This document shows positions 41,501-53,295 of a stretch of 64,000 nucleotides of DNA, piece after piece. Source of the stretch: Daphnia pulex (lineage: Eukaryota > Arthropoda > Branchiopoda > Diplostraca > Daphniidae); NCBI RefSeq assembly GCF_021134715.1, contig NC_060021.1:4774001-4838000 (forward strand), written 5' to 3'. The position numbers and the translations under genes were made by a program. Under the pieces are notes generated by a model. The model was given only the letters and a program-made list of their open reading frames with translations, did no database searches and had not been told where the DNA came from. The first letter of the stretch is position 1. Each line of letters opens with the position of its first letter.

Positions 41501-43663
41501 TCGCCTCTTGTCCCGCGATGATGTGTCAGCGCGACGGATCTCCACCCTCCGGCCTAATCGACTCCTCCTTCTCGTATTGTATCCATCCTTTCACAGCCTA
41601 CCCCAACTATCTTGTCCCACTCCTTTTCTTCCATTCTGTGTATTCTGCCGATGCACTAGTGAGTTGTTGTTGTGTTGCCACTTGACAGTCACTTGAGATT
41701 TACTACACTAGACACACACTGTAGTGGGGTAGTACGGATGGGGAGGGGACACCACCGCACATTACAGTGACTCTGTCATGGGAAACACGGGGGGAGCAGA
41801 GGAGTAGGACCGATTCGCCGCACCCGCGATTGATCATCCCCCAACCTCCTACTTCACACACATTCAATACGACGACTGTATGACATCCAACTACTTCTAC
41901 TAGCAGTGATACAGTACTTGATTAGTCAGACTCTCTTGAATGGTAATCTGGCACGCGCCACTCGATTATTCCCAATCGGTTTTTATAGAGTGAAAATAAT
42001 ATCGAATAATATAAGAGAAAAGGTGTTTGGTTAGAATTCGTTGCGACATTGATGGCACGAGGAAAGAAAAAAAAAGAGAATTGAATTGATTTTGATGCCC
42101 ATCAGATATAATGACGTGCCTTTCTCTGTTTAGCTCCGAGATCGGAAGCTCCTTTAAATAGGAGTCGCAGAAAGGAGGCCGAGGATCTATCTTTAGCGTC
42201 TTTTGCTGCCGCTGCTGTGTGCTGGCGGTGCTGAACCGAAAAGACGGAAGGAACGATGCGGATAGATCCGCCGCCGGAATTGTGATTGACACACGCTGGA
42301 TGCCCTCTTTCTCTTCACATATTTATCATATCAATCATATGCTTTTGATCTCCAGTTTTCTTTCATTATTTGATCGTATTCTCATTAATTCTACACATTC
42401 TGGCGAAAAGATTCCAATCTGAAACATAAATATCACGACGATAACGACGACGATAACGATAAATATTTAAGCTGGGGAAAGGTTGACTCCGGTGATGTAC
42501 GACCAGCAGCGCTCCCCCCGAACCACCCCCACGTTCATTGCCAAAGTGAAAAACGATCGCGATAAACAATTGCGTGAGCAGTATAAATACGGGAGGGAAG
42601 AATTCACCAGTCGGCTATTGGCTTTTACATATTGAGACTTTTGCTTCTGGAATATAGTCTGCGCTTTCGACGCTGGTGGATTGGATCGGATGCCAGGATC
42701 TATAAGGAAAAGATGGAGGAACCGGAAGCCGGATGGCTGAAAGGAAGGAAGGAAGAAAGTAAGGAAGGATGGGCGAGAGAAGGGGCGAGTGTAGCAGTAG
42801 AAGAGGCTCAGAGAAATTGATAGAAGATGGGAAGCGCCTCTGCATCTGCCAATGTGTGTGCAGAGAGAAATAAATACAGCCGACTCTGCTGCTGTGTATA
42901 TGGCATATACTGTATCATTCCATCTATCCATCTATATTTATTTATTTATTTATTTATAAGAGTTGCAGCAGCAGTGGTGGCAGTAGCGCTAGTGCGCCAG
43001 AAGAGAGAACCAAAGAGAGAAAGCATCAGTCTTGGCACACGAGCCATGCGGTACTTCCGATCTCATCCGGTCGCTTCCGGCTCGACTTCCTGGCGCGCGT
43101 CGAGGTTGCTGCTGCTGCTAGCGCTAGAGCTCTTCCAGCCATAAAAGACTCTCGGCTGATGGGAAGGGGATCTGACTCTCTCCCTTCTGATAATAACTCC
43201 CGCCGACGCCGCCGCCGTGTTCTTCTTCTACACGAAAGCAACGCTACAACAGAGGCCTATTCCCTTCTTCTCCCCTCTTTGCATCTACATTGATGACGTC
43301 TATCTTTTTTTGCCTCCCCAAAAAATAAGAACGCTTTCTAAATGTTTTTGTTACCTTGGTGAAAGATTTATGCGAGCGCCAGCAAAATTCCGAATTTCGT
43401 CCTTTCAAATTGTCCCATTTTTTACGCGCTAAAAAAGAACAAGTCCAGAAAAAAAAGACAATTTCCTTACACCAGCAAATCTCGAAAAAAAAAAAAAGGG
43501 TTTGAGTTCCCAATCGTCGATTGTCAACTGTCAAACGCCACGTTTAGTTGAAATTCAGAGACTGTGATTCGAATACCGCGACATTCACGCAAAGGACATT
43601 CATGGGGAAAATGAGCGAGAATAGAGTGTGAGAGTGGACTTACCAAATTGACGGCTTCCACAT
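38506..43663. other. Simple-repeat-rich region upstream of the His/Gln-rich gene
   Basis: About 5 kb with many short low-complexity ORFs and no recognisable domain. Simple repeats include GAGG/GA runs near 38706-38728, (GTCC)n near 39233-39252, CT runs near 40070-40085, and (TTTA)n near 42932-42956. It probably holds the promoter and long 5' UTR or first introns of the gene at 38.5 kb. This is inference from position. Confidence 0.45.
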
Positions 43664-43850
43664 CTATGTGGAAATGTCGTAGAGCACAAAACGAGCCACT
43701 ATATCTGCGGGCTCTATGAATGGAACCAAAGCGACCGATCGATTGATCTCGCGCTGGAGTTCCAAATCACGGGTCTGCAATCCAATCATCTTCGTGAAAG
43801 AGCTTTCCATGATGGCAGGGGAGTAGTCATCGGCTGGTTTCTCATCTGCA
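43664..43850 (-). pseudogene. Exon-like fragment of unknown gene
   Basis: Between an AG acceptor (near 43851) and a GTAAGT donor (near 43645) a minus-strand frame reads DEKPADDYSPAIMESSFTKM and later INRSVALVPFIEPADIVARF, then hits TAG. A one-base shift would give CALRHFHIDVEAVNL up to the donor. This suggests a real exon with a frameshift, or an exon read partly by chance. I do not recognise the family. It lies between the His/Gln-rich gene and the importin-4 remnant. Confidence 0.35.
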
Positions 43851-46072
43851 AAAATATCCAAAGAGAAAGAAGAATGTGTGGTGCAATTCATTTTGTTATG
43901 TACAGTACATAATGCAAGTAAAATATTCCGCCAGTTTCTGATTCATAATCTGACGGCCATATTCGATCATTATGGAAAACCCAGTATGAAGCAAAATTGA
44001 CTACTAAACATGACAGTTTTAAATCTTTTACCGATGTCTGAAATATATGGGAGCAATATAATGACCAGTTTGAGGCTGCTTGCATTTCAATTCTCTCGTC
44101 CAATTTTAGGAGAAAATTTGATCGACTATGTGATATTTACTGGTTATAACATGTTGGAAAAAAATGGTGAGATTGATTGAGATAACAAATGATGAAGTTT
44201 TCGACAACGGTATGATTCTGTATCGCAATCAAATCAGCACAGTCAACTTGAACAGTTAATTAATTAAAATGGGAGTAGTTATAAATACACACATTTCTGA
44301 TTCGTATACACGGAACGTTGTCTTGGTTCTGTCACATTACCTCGATGCTTTACCTTCGGAGGATTCAACTCCAAAATTCGTAAACGGATTACAAAATTAA
44401 AAAAACTAATAATAACCAATCAATAGGTTGCAATTTTTAAGGGGAGGAAGATTCAAGAATTAAAAATTTTTGCCCCACTAATTAAGCCAAAACCTCTTTC
44501 AACTTCTGATGTACTTCAGCTGGAAGAGCACACGCCCATTCGTTGTACAGATCAGGAAAATCAGATGCGATGTGCGCCACTGCGCCATCAGCTCATTAAT
44601 CATGGGTTTTTGCTCTGCAAAAATATAGACAAACACAAAACGTCTGATAACGTGAAAAAGAAAATAAAATGAATTAAAAACCAAAAAAAAATACCAAGTT
44701 GGAGTTCCTGTTGTGTGGGAATCGTTAATATAACGTTCATGACTTGAGGTAAATGTGATGCAAAGAGCGGGTGACCATTAGAGGATAGAAAAAGGAAACA
44801 TTTAAGCACCGAAGAGTTCTCGTGACTGTCTTCCCGCAACGGAAGATAACTCATCAGTAATGGGAAAACCTACAAAACACACGGGAAATAGTAAATAATC
44901 GAGAGATAACACACAAATTTACCGCAGTCCCATACCTGATCCATGGGTACTGCACTGATGTTGACGATGATCATCCGAGTAAATGCTGCGCAAATATTAT
45001 CCAGCGCAAGCGGATAAGTCACGCGCGATAATGCATCGGAAAGTAACTGAAGAATAAGCGGGAAATTTCTGCAAAATAAATAAAATCATTTAAAGCCCAG
45101 TTGAAAATGTTTTTTCCGCCAATAAGTACAAGTATACTAACGGGAAGAGCAATTCACGTCCGTGGAGGACGAGTTCTCCCAATCCAAAAACAGAATTGGT
45201 CCGCACTTCACTATCCGAATCGCGCATCAGGTTGGTCAAAGTCGTGAAGAGATCTGGTACCAACTGTTTAAGCACGCCATCGAGCGATCCCATGCACTCC
45301 GCCAGGACGCTGGTACTGAAAGACTTTTCCGCAGTCGTACAATGCTCCCTCTACAAACGAAATCATTAGAAAGATAAATTGATAGAAAGTCATAGACACA
45401 AAATAAACTCACCGCCCTGTGAAGAAGAGCCGACAACAGTCCAGCAAAGTAGCCTACGGTGCAAACTCTTGAGATGCCATTGCATTACCGAAAGCGAGTA
45501 GGACATCTCCGGCGTGTTCGAGAAATTCTATATATACAAGTTCCGAATCAAGATCTTCCGTACCAGTCTCTTCGTCATCGCCTTCAACTGTCTGTTCCAT
45601 TGTCTGGCATGGCGTCTGAAAAAAAAAATGCGAAATAAAAATTTGAATAAATAATCATAATAAATTCTAACTCTTGAGTTAACTGCACCAATTTGTAAAA
45701 GATCATCTTCATGCACATGAACACAGTGTCCAAATGACCCTCGGGTTTGATCACGACACCTTTCAACTCCTTCAAAAGATCAGTGAGACAATCAAGCGCT
45801 TCACCGACCACCTCGAACCTCCAATTCGTGCGGATGGCTTCCGAAAGCTTGGGAATGAGTATTGAAAGTGCGGCCAAACAAGCTGTGGAGGGGGAAATCA
45901 ATGACATTAAAAAAAACGAAAATTCGATTAAAAATCATTATAAATACCTTACTCTCCGTTATACTGTTTGCTAATGCAGATCGTAAACTGAGTAAGGGCG
46001 GATAGTGCAGCACTGTAAATATCTTCATGGCTGTTGTAGTTGAGGCTTACATAACAAGGATACCACAATCGA

Positions 46073-46687
46073 CTACCCTGGTAGCACACTTACATCCATC
46101 GTCTATCATATAGATGTCTTAATGTCTAAATCAAATCTGATCTATCTGCAACCTAAATTGGATATCACATAGATACTCAATTTACTACGGCCTTATGCTA
46201 TCTTCGTATAGATGTCCTATAGATCTACGTTTCTCATACGATCACGGACATCCATTTGTGTCTAGAAATTAGACGCTTAACAGACAGACGTAACATGACG
46301 TCTGTGAGATGTCCAAATTATCTGTCCACAGGATAGCTTAGGAAGACAAGGACTTTACATTTTCATAATTTTAACTGCTAGTATTAATTTAAAGCCGTTG
46401 AACAAAACACAGTTAAAAAGTAATATAGAGTGGTGTAGTGGGTAGAGCACTGGAGTACCACTCCAAAGAACGTGGTTTCGCGCCCATCGAGAAACGTTTC
46501 TTTTTTTTCTTTTTGCTTAAATTTAAGTCTTTTGCAGACGGCTGTAAGCCGTACCCATTTAGATGTCTTACAGCGCGACATTAGTATAGACATAGGCAAT
46601 CCAATGGACGTCGGGTTAAGACATCTCACTCGGCTGCAAAAGATGGGCGACGTACATCCTATAGATAGAGGCGTGCTACCAGGGTAG
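46073..46687. mobile_element. 615-bp TIR element with tRNA-like Pol III promoter
   Basis: The ends are inverted: ctaccctggtagcac at 46073 and gtgctaccagggtag ending at 46687. The interior repeats agatgtct-like motifs. At 46431-46485 a tRNA-like stretch has an A-box match (tggtgtagtgg) and a B-box match (ggtttcgcgccc) at suitable spacing. No protein is encoded. The element interrupts the importin-4 remnant. No target duplication is evident. A MITE that has captured a tRNA-like sequence, or a SINE with terminal repeats, would both fit. Confidence 0.65.
46431..46500 (+). promoter_or_regulatory. tRNA-like A and B boxes (Pol III internal promoter)
   Basis: A box tggtgtagtgg at 46431 and B box ggtttcgcgccc at 46474 are separated by a potential anticodon-arm hairpin (ggagt/actcc). 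The acceptor stem is not paired, so this is a tRNA-derived sequence and not a functional tRNA gene. Confidence 0.5.
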
Positions 46688-46694
46688 TTTGTAA

Positions 46695-46743
46695 ACAGAG
46701 GACCGGTAGCACTGTTCCACGTACGAAGTAAACGGTCCTCTGT
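46695..46743. repeat. Perfect 11-bp hairpin beside the TIR element
   Basis: acagaggaccg at 46695-46705 and cggtcctctgt at 46733-46743 pair perfectly around a 27-bp loop, just outside the right end of the 615-bp element. This DNA is not importin-4 coding sequence. Confidence 0.7.
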
Positions 46744-47569
46744 GGTACCATGCAAAATAAGTTTATAAGCCAATTGCAACCTAGAACCGGAATCAAACAT
46801 AAGCGTACCGAGCTTGCAGGGCCAATTCCCTAAGAGCAAGGCAAGCTTCCTTCTTTTCTTGCAGATATGCATTCTCCACAGAGTAGCCGTCCACATCGCT
46901 TTCGTCATCATCTTCGTTTTCCATGGGCGAGACGGCTAGCTTCGTCATCGTTGAGTAAATTTAAAGGTTGGAAAGCCGATTCGTCATCATCATCTTTTGT
47001 TGCAACCGTAACCCCTTCGTTACTCTCGACGGCCTTCATCAATAAAGGAACAATGACCAGCAGCCGTATCATCTCTCATGACTCTAGCCAGCGAAGTAAT
47101 CACTCCGTATGCGCATATTCGCAAATTAGGTTGGTCCTTGCTTTGAACTAGTTCGACGGTGAAGTTTAGACATTCATCAGCAAACGGCCGAAGGGTTTGT
47201 TCGCCAATCGTTCGAGCAATTACGGCCAGCGTATCTAAAAATTTGAAAAAGATTTCGTTAATTGGGAACATAATTAATACAGTAACAGTGGAATATTGAC
47301 CAAGAGCTTGAAGCTGAAGGAGCATTTCTTCCTCCGTCATTTAGCCACTGAGATAGATTTTTAAATGTTTCATGATGCGACCAAAGTAGGGGCGACCATG
47401 GCATTTCCGACCGCATTGGCTATTGCAAAATTACCCATGCAGTTATTTTTTAAATGGAAATAAAAAATATAAAAAATAAAGTATTACCAGTTGCTTCAAT
47501 GGTACTAAAAGCCAATTTTTTAGGGGCCAAATTCGCCAAGCCAAACGTGCTTTTCGTCCCCTTTTCTGT

Positions 47570-47671
47570 CCACTCCTTCACTTTTTCCCGTTTTCCTATG
47601 TATCAAGGACTTGTATATCGATACAGATGTGACTTGATACATAGGAAACAATGGAAAAAGCGAAGGAGTGG
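47570..47671. repeat. Imperfect palindrome at importin-4/gypsy junction
   Basis: The arm at 47570-47607 (starting ccactccttcac, ending tgtatcaag) is the inverted copy of 47633-47671 (cttgatacatagg through gcgaaggagtgg), with few mismatches and a 25-bp loop. It lies between the importin-4 remnant and the RNase H end of the gypsy relic and may be the end of a further element. Confidence 0.75.
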
Positions 47672-47689
47672 GGCGAAGTCACATATACG

Positions 47690-49522
47690 GCATTCGGCAA
47701 CGCCGAATAAAATGCCTGAAAAATTTGTCGAAATGGGGGTATCACGAAAATCGTGATATCTCCGACATCGATATAAGGGGAAAGGCGTTCTTTTAACCGC
47801 TGAATTTTCAGATTTTCCACTGCGTCTAAGATATAATTGTTTATAATGGGCACGAGCGTTTGATGGTTCACCACTAGCTTGAATGCCGAGAGGCCTTTCA
47901 AATACAACTTGCATTTGCGAATGGCCCATTCTGCCACCGCCGGTTATAGTTCAATGATGGCGTAGCGGGATTCCGTATCCGTACACCAACGGGAATTCGC
48001 ATCGATGAGCCACTACTGTGCGTCATGTTTTTGTAGGAGGGCGTATCCCAGTTCATTTTTGCGGGAAGCGTCCACCTGTAGGGACGTCTCCTGGGACGGA
48101 TAAAAGTTGTCTAGAATAGGGGAAGCCAGCAGCGCCGACTTGACTGCCTCGAAAGTTGAGGGTAATGCCGGCATTCCGGGCGGCTTGGAGGAGGGCACAT
48201 ACTCCTTTCACGTTTGCTGGAAAATCCCGGTCAAAACGGAGTAGATCGTTCAAGACGCGCACGGTATTCACTTGGTCGACGAGTGCCATGTCTGCCCGGC
48301 GATTGTACTCGTCGTCCGAGCAACTAAGTCCCATTGACGCCCACAAGAATTTTAAGGGTCCCAGGGGGTCATGAATGTTGTGAGAATTTGGCTAGATGGA
48401 TGTAGTAGTATCTGATAGTAGCCGTTTGTAACGTCAAAACATGTGAAGAAGTGCGCGTAACTACGATTTCAGTGACAGCATCCCTGGGCGTTCAAGTGGT
48501 GTGGGTTGGTCGCCGAACAAAACGGCTGAGGCGGTATGGTCCACGACGATTCCCCATTTTCCGTTCGAGCGACGAAGGACCACAAGTGGTGCGGCCCATT
48601 TAGATGCTTCCTCTACCGGAGCGATTAAACTCTGTTTCACGTAGTCGTTCGTCAATAGTTGTTTTACCTCTATTCTATCAACAAAGGGTATGGGACGAGC
48701 TTCATTGACGTAGTAAGGGACCGCGTCGCCTTGTAGTTGGAAAACCATCTCCAGGCCGACCATGCACTAAAGACCCATAGATTGGTCAAAAACGCCTGTA
48801 CAATTATTAACGATGGCCACTCTGATGTCTGCCGTTTGCTCGGTAGAGGGGGTGGGGGGCGCTGGAATATTTAAACTGTCTAGGAAATGGAAGTCGCCCT
48901 CTGGTAGATGCGATGCGGGCACCGTAATTGTCTGCACCAAAGCTGATGAACGAGGGGGTGGGAGCGGGAGTGGGTACTTGTTTAATATGCGCGGCTATGC
49001 AATCCAGCTAGCTCAGTAGGACACCCTGTATTTCCGGGCAATGAGGGGTGCCGACTTGTTCGCCATGACCAGATCGAAAGATTATGATCATAGTTCTGAT
49101 TCCTGTTGCGGATAAAAAATTTAGCCCACCTACGCTATCTTCTGCTTTTGGGTCGGGGTTGACGTTGTCAAATGAACGCGTGGGTATCCCATTGCCGCCT
49201 AATATTCCCACAGATAAGATAGGGGTGCGGCGGTCGTTTTGTGTGTCTTACACATTGCCGATGCGGGTGCGCCCCATCTTTGTTTCCTGAACGATGCCGC
49301 CGTCCATTTTATTGCCGTTGCTATTTGACTGCCGGGAGATCTGAGTTTACTGCATTTCCCGGGGCATTTGGGAGCGAAATGATTAGCTTTAACGCAAATA
49401 TGGCATGTTTTTCTTAAGGTGGGGCAAGTTTGGCCAGCGAGATGCCGCGAATGTCCACATGGTTCTGGTGGAACGTATGGGGCGTGTAATGGAGCAACAG
49501 GTTGCTCCTGGTGGAACGCCAC
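47690..49522 (-). pseudogene. Decayed Ty3/gypsy retrotransposon (gag knuckle, RT, RNase H)
   Basis: On the minus strand, pieces run in normal order but in shifting frames. First is a zinc-knuckle gag piece (CHICVKANHFAPKCPG, about 49370). Next comes the RT N-terminus (VEEASKWAAPLVVLRRSNGK near 48580) and then CFDVTNGYYQILLHPS near 48430. Last is an RNase-H-like part with [20 protein letters not shown], followed by [20 protein letters not shown] (about 48080), reaching FKLVVNHQTLVPIINNYI near 47850. The catalytic YxDD motif is not preserved and stops interrupt the frames. Integrase and LTRs were not found. It occupies the place where the N-terminal half of importin-4 would be expected. Confidence 0.75.
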
Positions 49523-49549
49523 ACAGCTACAGCGAGAATGAGCCAGGTA

Positions 49550-51140
49550 AATTTTGGCGTAGAATTAAAGTCTTAGCTGCGGAATGTCCACACGAAATTG
49601 TGCCAATCAGAGGTACTTGTAGGAAAGTTTAACCAACTGCGCCATGTTAGATTGTTGAGCCTATAGATCGAACTCCGGTTTAGCTAAACTTGTATTGAAC
49701 GAGAGACGAGAGCTTACAACTCGGAGCTAAGCCGAAAAGAGACTGCCCTTCTTTTTGCTCGCTGCTTCCAACCAGCTTCTGAGCCGATGATCATCATGTT
49801 GTATACTAGGAACTTTGAATTTCTTCTGAAACTATAGACAATTAGTCGTAATTGCTGACTGATGAAATCAGGTTTCCAGAATTTTATTAATATTGCTTTA
49901 TTTTTCAACTGAAACACAGTAGAGCATATATTTGTAGTAATTAGGATTCAGAATATAATTATCACTTGCATTACAAGAAATGCTTCACGTCCATGTTTTA
50001 GAAAGCTTCCTATGATTGAGAATGAAAGCATTTGTTTGGGCAAGTGTAAGTTTGGTAGCGTTTTGCCTCAAAATGAAATTAAATTTGTATGCTCCATTAT
50101 TAGATTTTATAAAGGAGTGTTCTTGGATGTTGTGTACAAGAAATAGGAATTGGACTTCTAATAAGAATAAAACAAGCAAAATGAATGCGACAAGAATAAA
50201 AATAATAAGAACTTGTAATAAGAATAGGGTTCCTTAATCTTTGACAGAACTTCCTCGTAGCTGTCTCGATCAAAGATGTGGTTAGGAGATGAAAAATGTG
50301 AGTCGAATTCGTTCTTTACCTCGCGAAATATTTTGAATATCGTGGCGGTTGGACATTTCAACGAACCATAGTTTCTTTGGTATGGGAACTGAGAGGGCAG
50401 CATTGCTCTCGCCTTGGTCACTTGGCTTATGATCCATCGTAGAAAAACAAGCATCTAAGCCGTATAGTTACACACCTGGTCAGAGTTGCTGATTTTAACG
50501 ATTATAGTTATCTTGCCATTTACGCCCTCTCATCTACGCAACATTAACATTAACATTAACTCCTTTACCATGCTAGAGATTTTTAAAATTTCCGTTCCTG
50601 TTGTAGTTGCGTTCATTAGATCATGATCTATAAACTTATCCGTTAGATTATAGTTAGACATTAGAAGTGATCGAAGTTTATAGATCATGATTTTACAGAC
50701 TGACACTCTCAAATGCAGCCTGTCCATGATTTTCCCAAAGCCTATGAAAAATGAAAGCATGAAAGTTTTGCAAAAAAATACAAGCAAACAATATTTTATT
50801 CAAGTAATAAAAAAAGGTAATTTACCTCAACTGGGTTGTATCAAGTGGCTTAGGCCTCAGCACGAAGCTACGAAGAAAGATCAGCTGCTTGGCTGCGTCG
50901 CCACTCGCCAAAGACATGGACCTAGATCTGAGGCAACCGAAGAAACAACAAGAGTAGAAGCAACTCCAATGTAACTTGTTGTTAGTGTTATCCAATAAAC
51001 TACATTAAAAAAGGCAAGTTGTCTCTCTCATTCTAATCATTTAAAACCCTTACATCCGTCTGGGATTTCATGAAAAGAGAAAACATTACTTATCCAGTAA
51101 AGTTGAAACCTTGAGTAAAAAGCAGTTAAATAAAAACAAA
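49550..51140. other. Repeat-derived or intergenic DNA, unassigned
   Basis: Short ORFs occur on both strands, such as a 98-codon minus-strand frame at 50158-50454, but none shows a recognisable domain or splice structure. Confidence 0.35.
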
Positions 51141-51154
51141 TTCCTAACCGAAAT

Positions 51155-51337
51155 ATGATCCAAAGGTTTTATTCTGCTACTTTCCGAATGTCTACGTATT
51201 GGATAACTTATAGCTATACAAGTTTACTCTTAAAGACTGGGACATCCGCGGAGTACATGGCTCTCTTCGCGTGTGCAATTTACCTTATTAAACTCTTCAC
51301 AACCGCAAATTTAGAAAATTTGATAAAAAAACCCTAA
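51155..51337 (+). pseudogene. Possible Ty1/copia RNase H fragment
   Basis: A short plus-strand frame contains SLLLKTGTSAEYMALFACAI followed by YLIKLF, which resembles the copia RNase H motif in which a Ser/Thr-Ala-Glu-Ala-Glu-Tyr-Met-Ala core precedes a Trp-Leu segment. The flanks are not recognisably copia, so this is at most a small relic. Confidence 0.35.
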
Positions 51338-52144
51338 TGAGCGGAACTATGTTCTACAAGAATGACTGTTAGAAACCCTCGGATATTCCGAATATCCGAA
51401 ATGGATTGAAATTTCATTAACGATGCAAACTTCAGTATGAACATTCGACCACTTGTTTCATCCCCGTTTTGAATTCGCTGAAAAATACTTGTTGAGATTT
51501 CACGATCTCAATCAACATGATGGAGCCAAGAAGAAGGAAGACATCTCACGGCTGATCTTTCTTCTAATTAAATTTTGGTTCTAAACCGAAATCAAACATT
51601 TAGCGCAGCTTATTGTTGGGACATGAGATTGAAGTTCATTTCTACAAATATGAAAAAATTCAAGGGAAACAAGAAGAAGCCTTTTATTAAGGGGATGCAA
51701 GGATTATGTTAGCAAATCGAATGATTTTGATGTTATCGAACATTTGTTAAAAACAAAAACAAAAACGTTGTTGACCAAGAATCTTCTACACCCCATTACA
51801 CATACTGTCCCGTAAAGAGTGTTTCAACACGTTCTTATTGTGGCGTCAGGAGGGTTTTAGTGTGCGTGCTCATCGTTTCTTTGTTATCACTTGAACCATC
51901 TCGGATGCAAAACTAACCCCTTTATTAAAGAACGAAGGAATGACTTCGGCAAGTCGCCTTTACACGTGATACGAATTTTGGAAAGCTGTGTTGTGTATTT
52001 TGTGTTGTGCTAGACAGTTGTGTAAGACTAGACGTTGTCGGTGATTTGAATAACCGAATTTGAAATTTCACAGGATTTTACCATTTCCCCAGTGGATTCG
52101 TTTCTCGAGCGTTTTAGGAGCGTTTAACGAGCTTCCTGGCAAAC

Positions 52145-52573
52145 ATGGAGTTGAATGTAAGTATTTTTGTACAACATACAATCTTGTCAACATTATTATA
52201 AATTTTTTTCATTTTTCTCATTTGGAGTGAAAGAAAGTCACTCGGGAGCTGTGATGCCTCCGATAACAGTGCTGGTGTTTCTAGCATGCGTCCACTAAGC
52301 GTTCTAGGCCCTCCGACTCAGAAACTCAGTGAGGAGGAGGATTTGGACTGAAATGTTGAGAGGAAAAATCAACCGGTATTAATATCGGTGTTCAAGGATC
52401 CAGACACCGAGGAGGAAAAATTGGGTGTTGTTGTGACCCTGGATGGAGGCGTTTCCGATATGGAATTTTCTCTAGTCGGTAGTGTTCCCGGCAGTAACAT
52501 AGTGAAATTTCCTATGCCTGGCCCCCATAGCGTTCGATATACCAGCCATCTTCAAGAAAGAAATCGACTCTAA
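52145..52573 (+). pseudogene. Two-exon small ORF broken by a single in-frame TGA
   Basis: A start ATG at 52145 is followed by a GTAAGT donor (52157). Joining it to the AG before 52238 gives one continuous frame of 116 codons ending in TAA at 52571, with a single TGA at 52349-52351. It reads MELNSLGSCDASDNSAGVSS and later VFKDPDTEEEKLGVVVTLDG. The TGA sits in SEEEDLD*NVERKNQ, where TGG would be a one-base change. An acceptor-like site upstream of the ATG suggests a 5' exon. The product is not recognised. It may be a remnant gene, or a member of a repeat-encoded family. Confidence 0.45.
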
Positions 52574-52579
52574 GGAAAT

Positions 52580-53295
52580 ATTGTCTTTGCACGCCCTAAT
52601 TGTTTCCCACAAAAACGATTTGAAATTCCACTGTGATTAAATCGACAAATTTCCTGTAACATTTCTACCACAAAATGGAGTTCATCGAATTTCGTACTTC
52701 ATAAAACAACTTAAATTTTTTTTTAAATTATTCCCACATAACCCCGGTCTCCCATATGTGCCTAAAACGAATTCTTGGGCACTTTTTATTGGCGTAAGTT
52801 CTCTTTCAAAGCCTACTCTTAACGTTTATACAAGAAACCAAGAACAATTTGGATGAAAATTTTGTTAAGGAGCAACCAAGGCCGGTCGCCATTGGAGTTT
52901 TTTTCACCGCACAACATGCGTCAGCAGTATCCTCTTCTAAACTTCAGACTTCTTCTCGATAGTTTCTTCTGGTAGATTCCCACGTATAGCATGCCCAAAT
53001 AAATCCCTTTTCTTTAAATTGTCATCTGTTGAATGCATCTTGACTCATCTTTCAAACTGAACCTGTTATGCAAGTCTTTTGTAGCAATGTGTGTGCTGAA
53101 TTTCCTGACGTTTTGGAAATTACACAGTAGTTTTGTTCGTTTTTTTTTCGAAATTTCTTTCTTTAGAGTGTTTATTGATTAAATATTTATTGTGATTAGA
53201 TAAGATGATTCATCAACAATAAAGATTACAGCCACTACTTATCACTCTGTTTTTTTTGTCTTCTTCAAACTTTTTTTTTATAATTTTCATGTTAT
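52580..53295. other. AT-rich DNA, nothing recognised
   Basis: No domain, RNA gene or repeat was seen between the small ORF and the start of the large TIR element. Confidence 0.4.

Larger units (their letters stand above)
44482..47340 (-). pseudogene. IPO4: Importin-4 (IPO4) pseudogene, C-terminal half
   Basis: Minus-strand exon remnants follow the order of the C-terminal HEAT repeats of importin-4, a nuclear import receptor: IARTIGEQTLRPFADECLNF (about 47200), then DVDGYSVENAYLQEKKEACL (about 46880), HEDIYSAALSALTQF (about 46020), LSEAIRTNWRFEVVGEALDC (about 45830), ELVYIEFLEHAGDVLLAFG (about 45530), AEKSFSTSVLAECMGSLDG (about 45310), and HIASDFPDLYNEWACALPAE before a TAA at 44482. Frameshifts lie near 47055, 46935, 45455 (an extra TAGGC-like five bases) and 44585. 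The segment between 46040 and 46820 is replaced by inserted DNA. The N-terminal half is missing; a gypsy relic lies there instead. It is thus very unlikely to encode a working protein. Confidence 0.75.

Noticed and set aside
38506..43660. Several ORFs of 100-220 codons in the simple-repeat region
   Set aside because: Composition follows CT, GA and GTCC repeats; no domain, splice structure or conserved pattern was seen.
46431..46500. A functional tRNA gene
   Set aside because: A and B boxes are present, but the acceptor stem does not pair and the sequence sits inside a TIR element, so only a tRNA-derived promoter was annotated.
52349..52351. Selenocysteine codon
   Set aside because: No downstream hairpin was recognised and no known selenoprotein family fits; a nonsense change is simpler.
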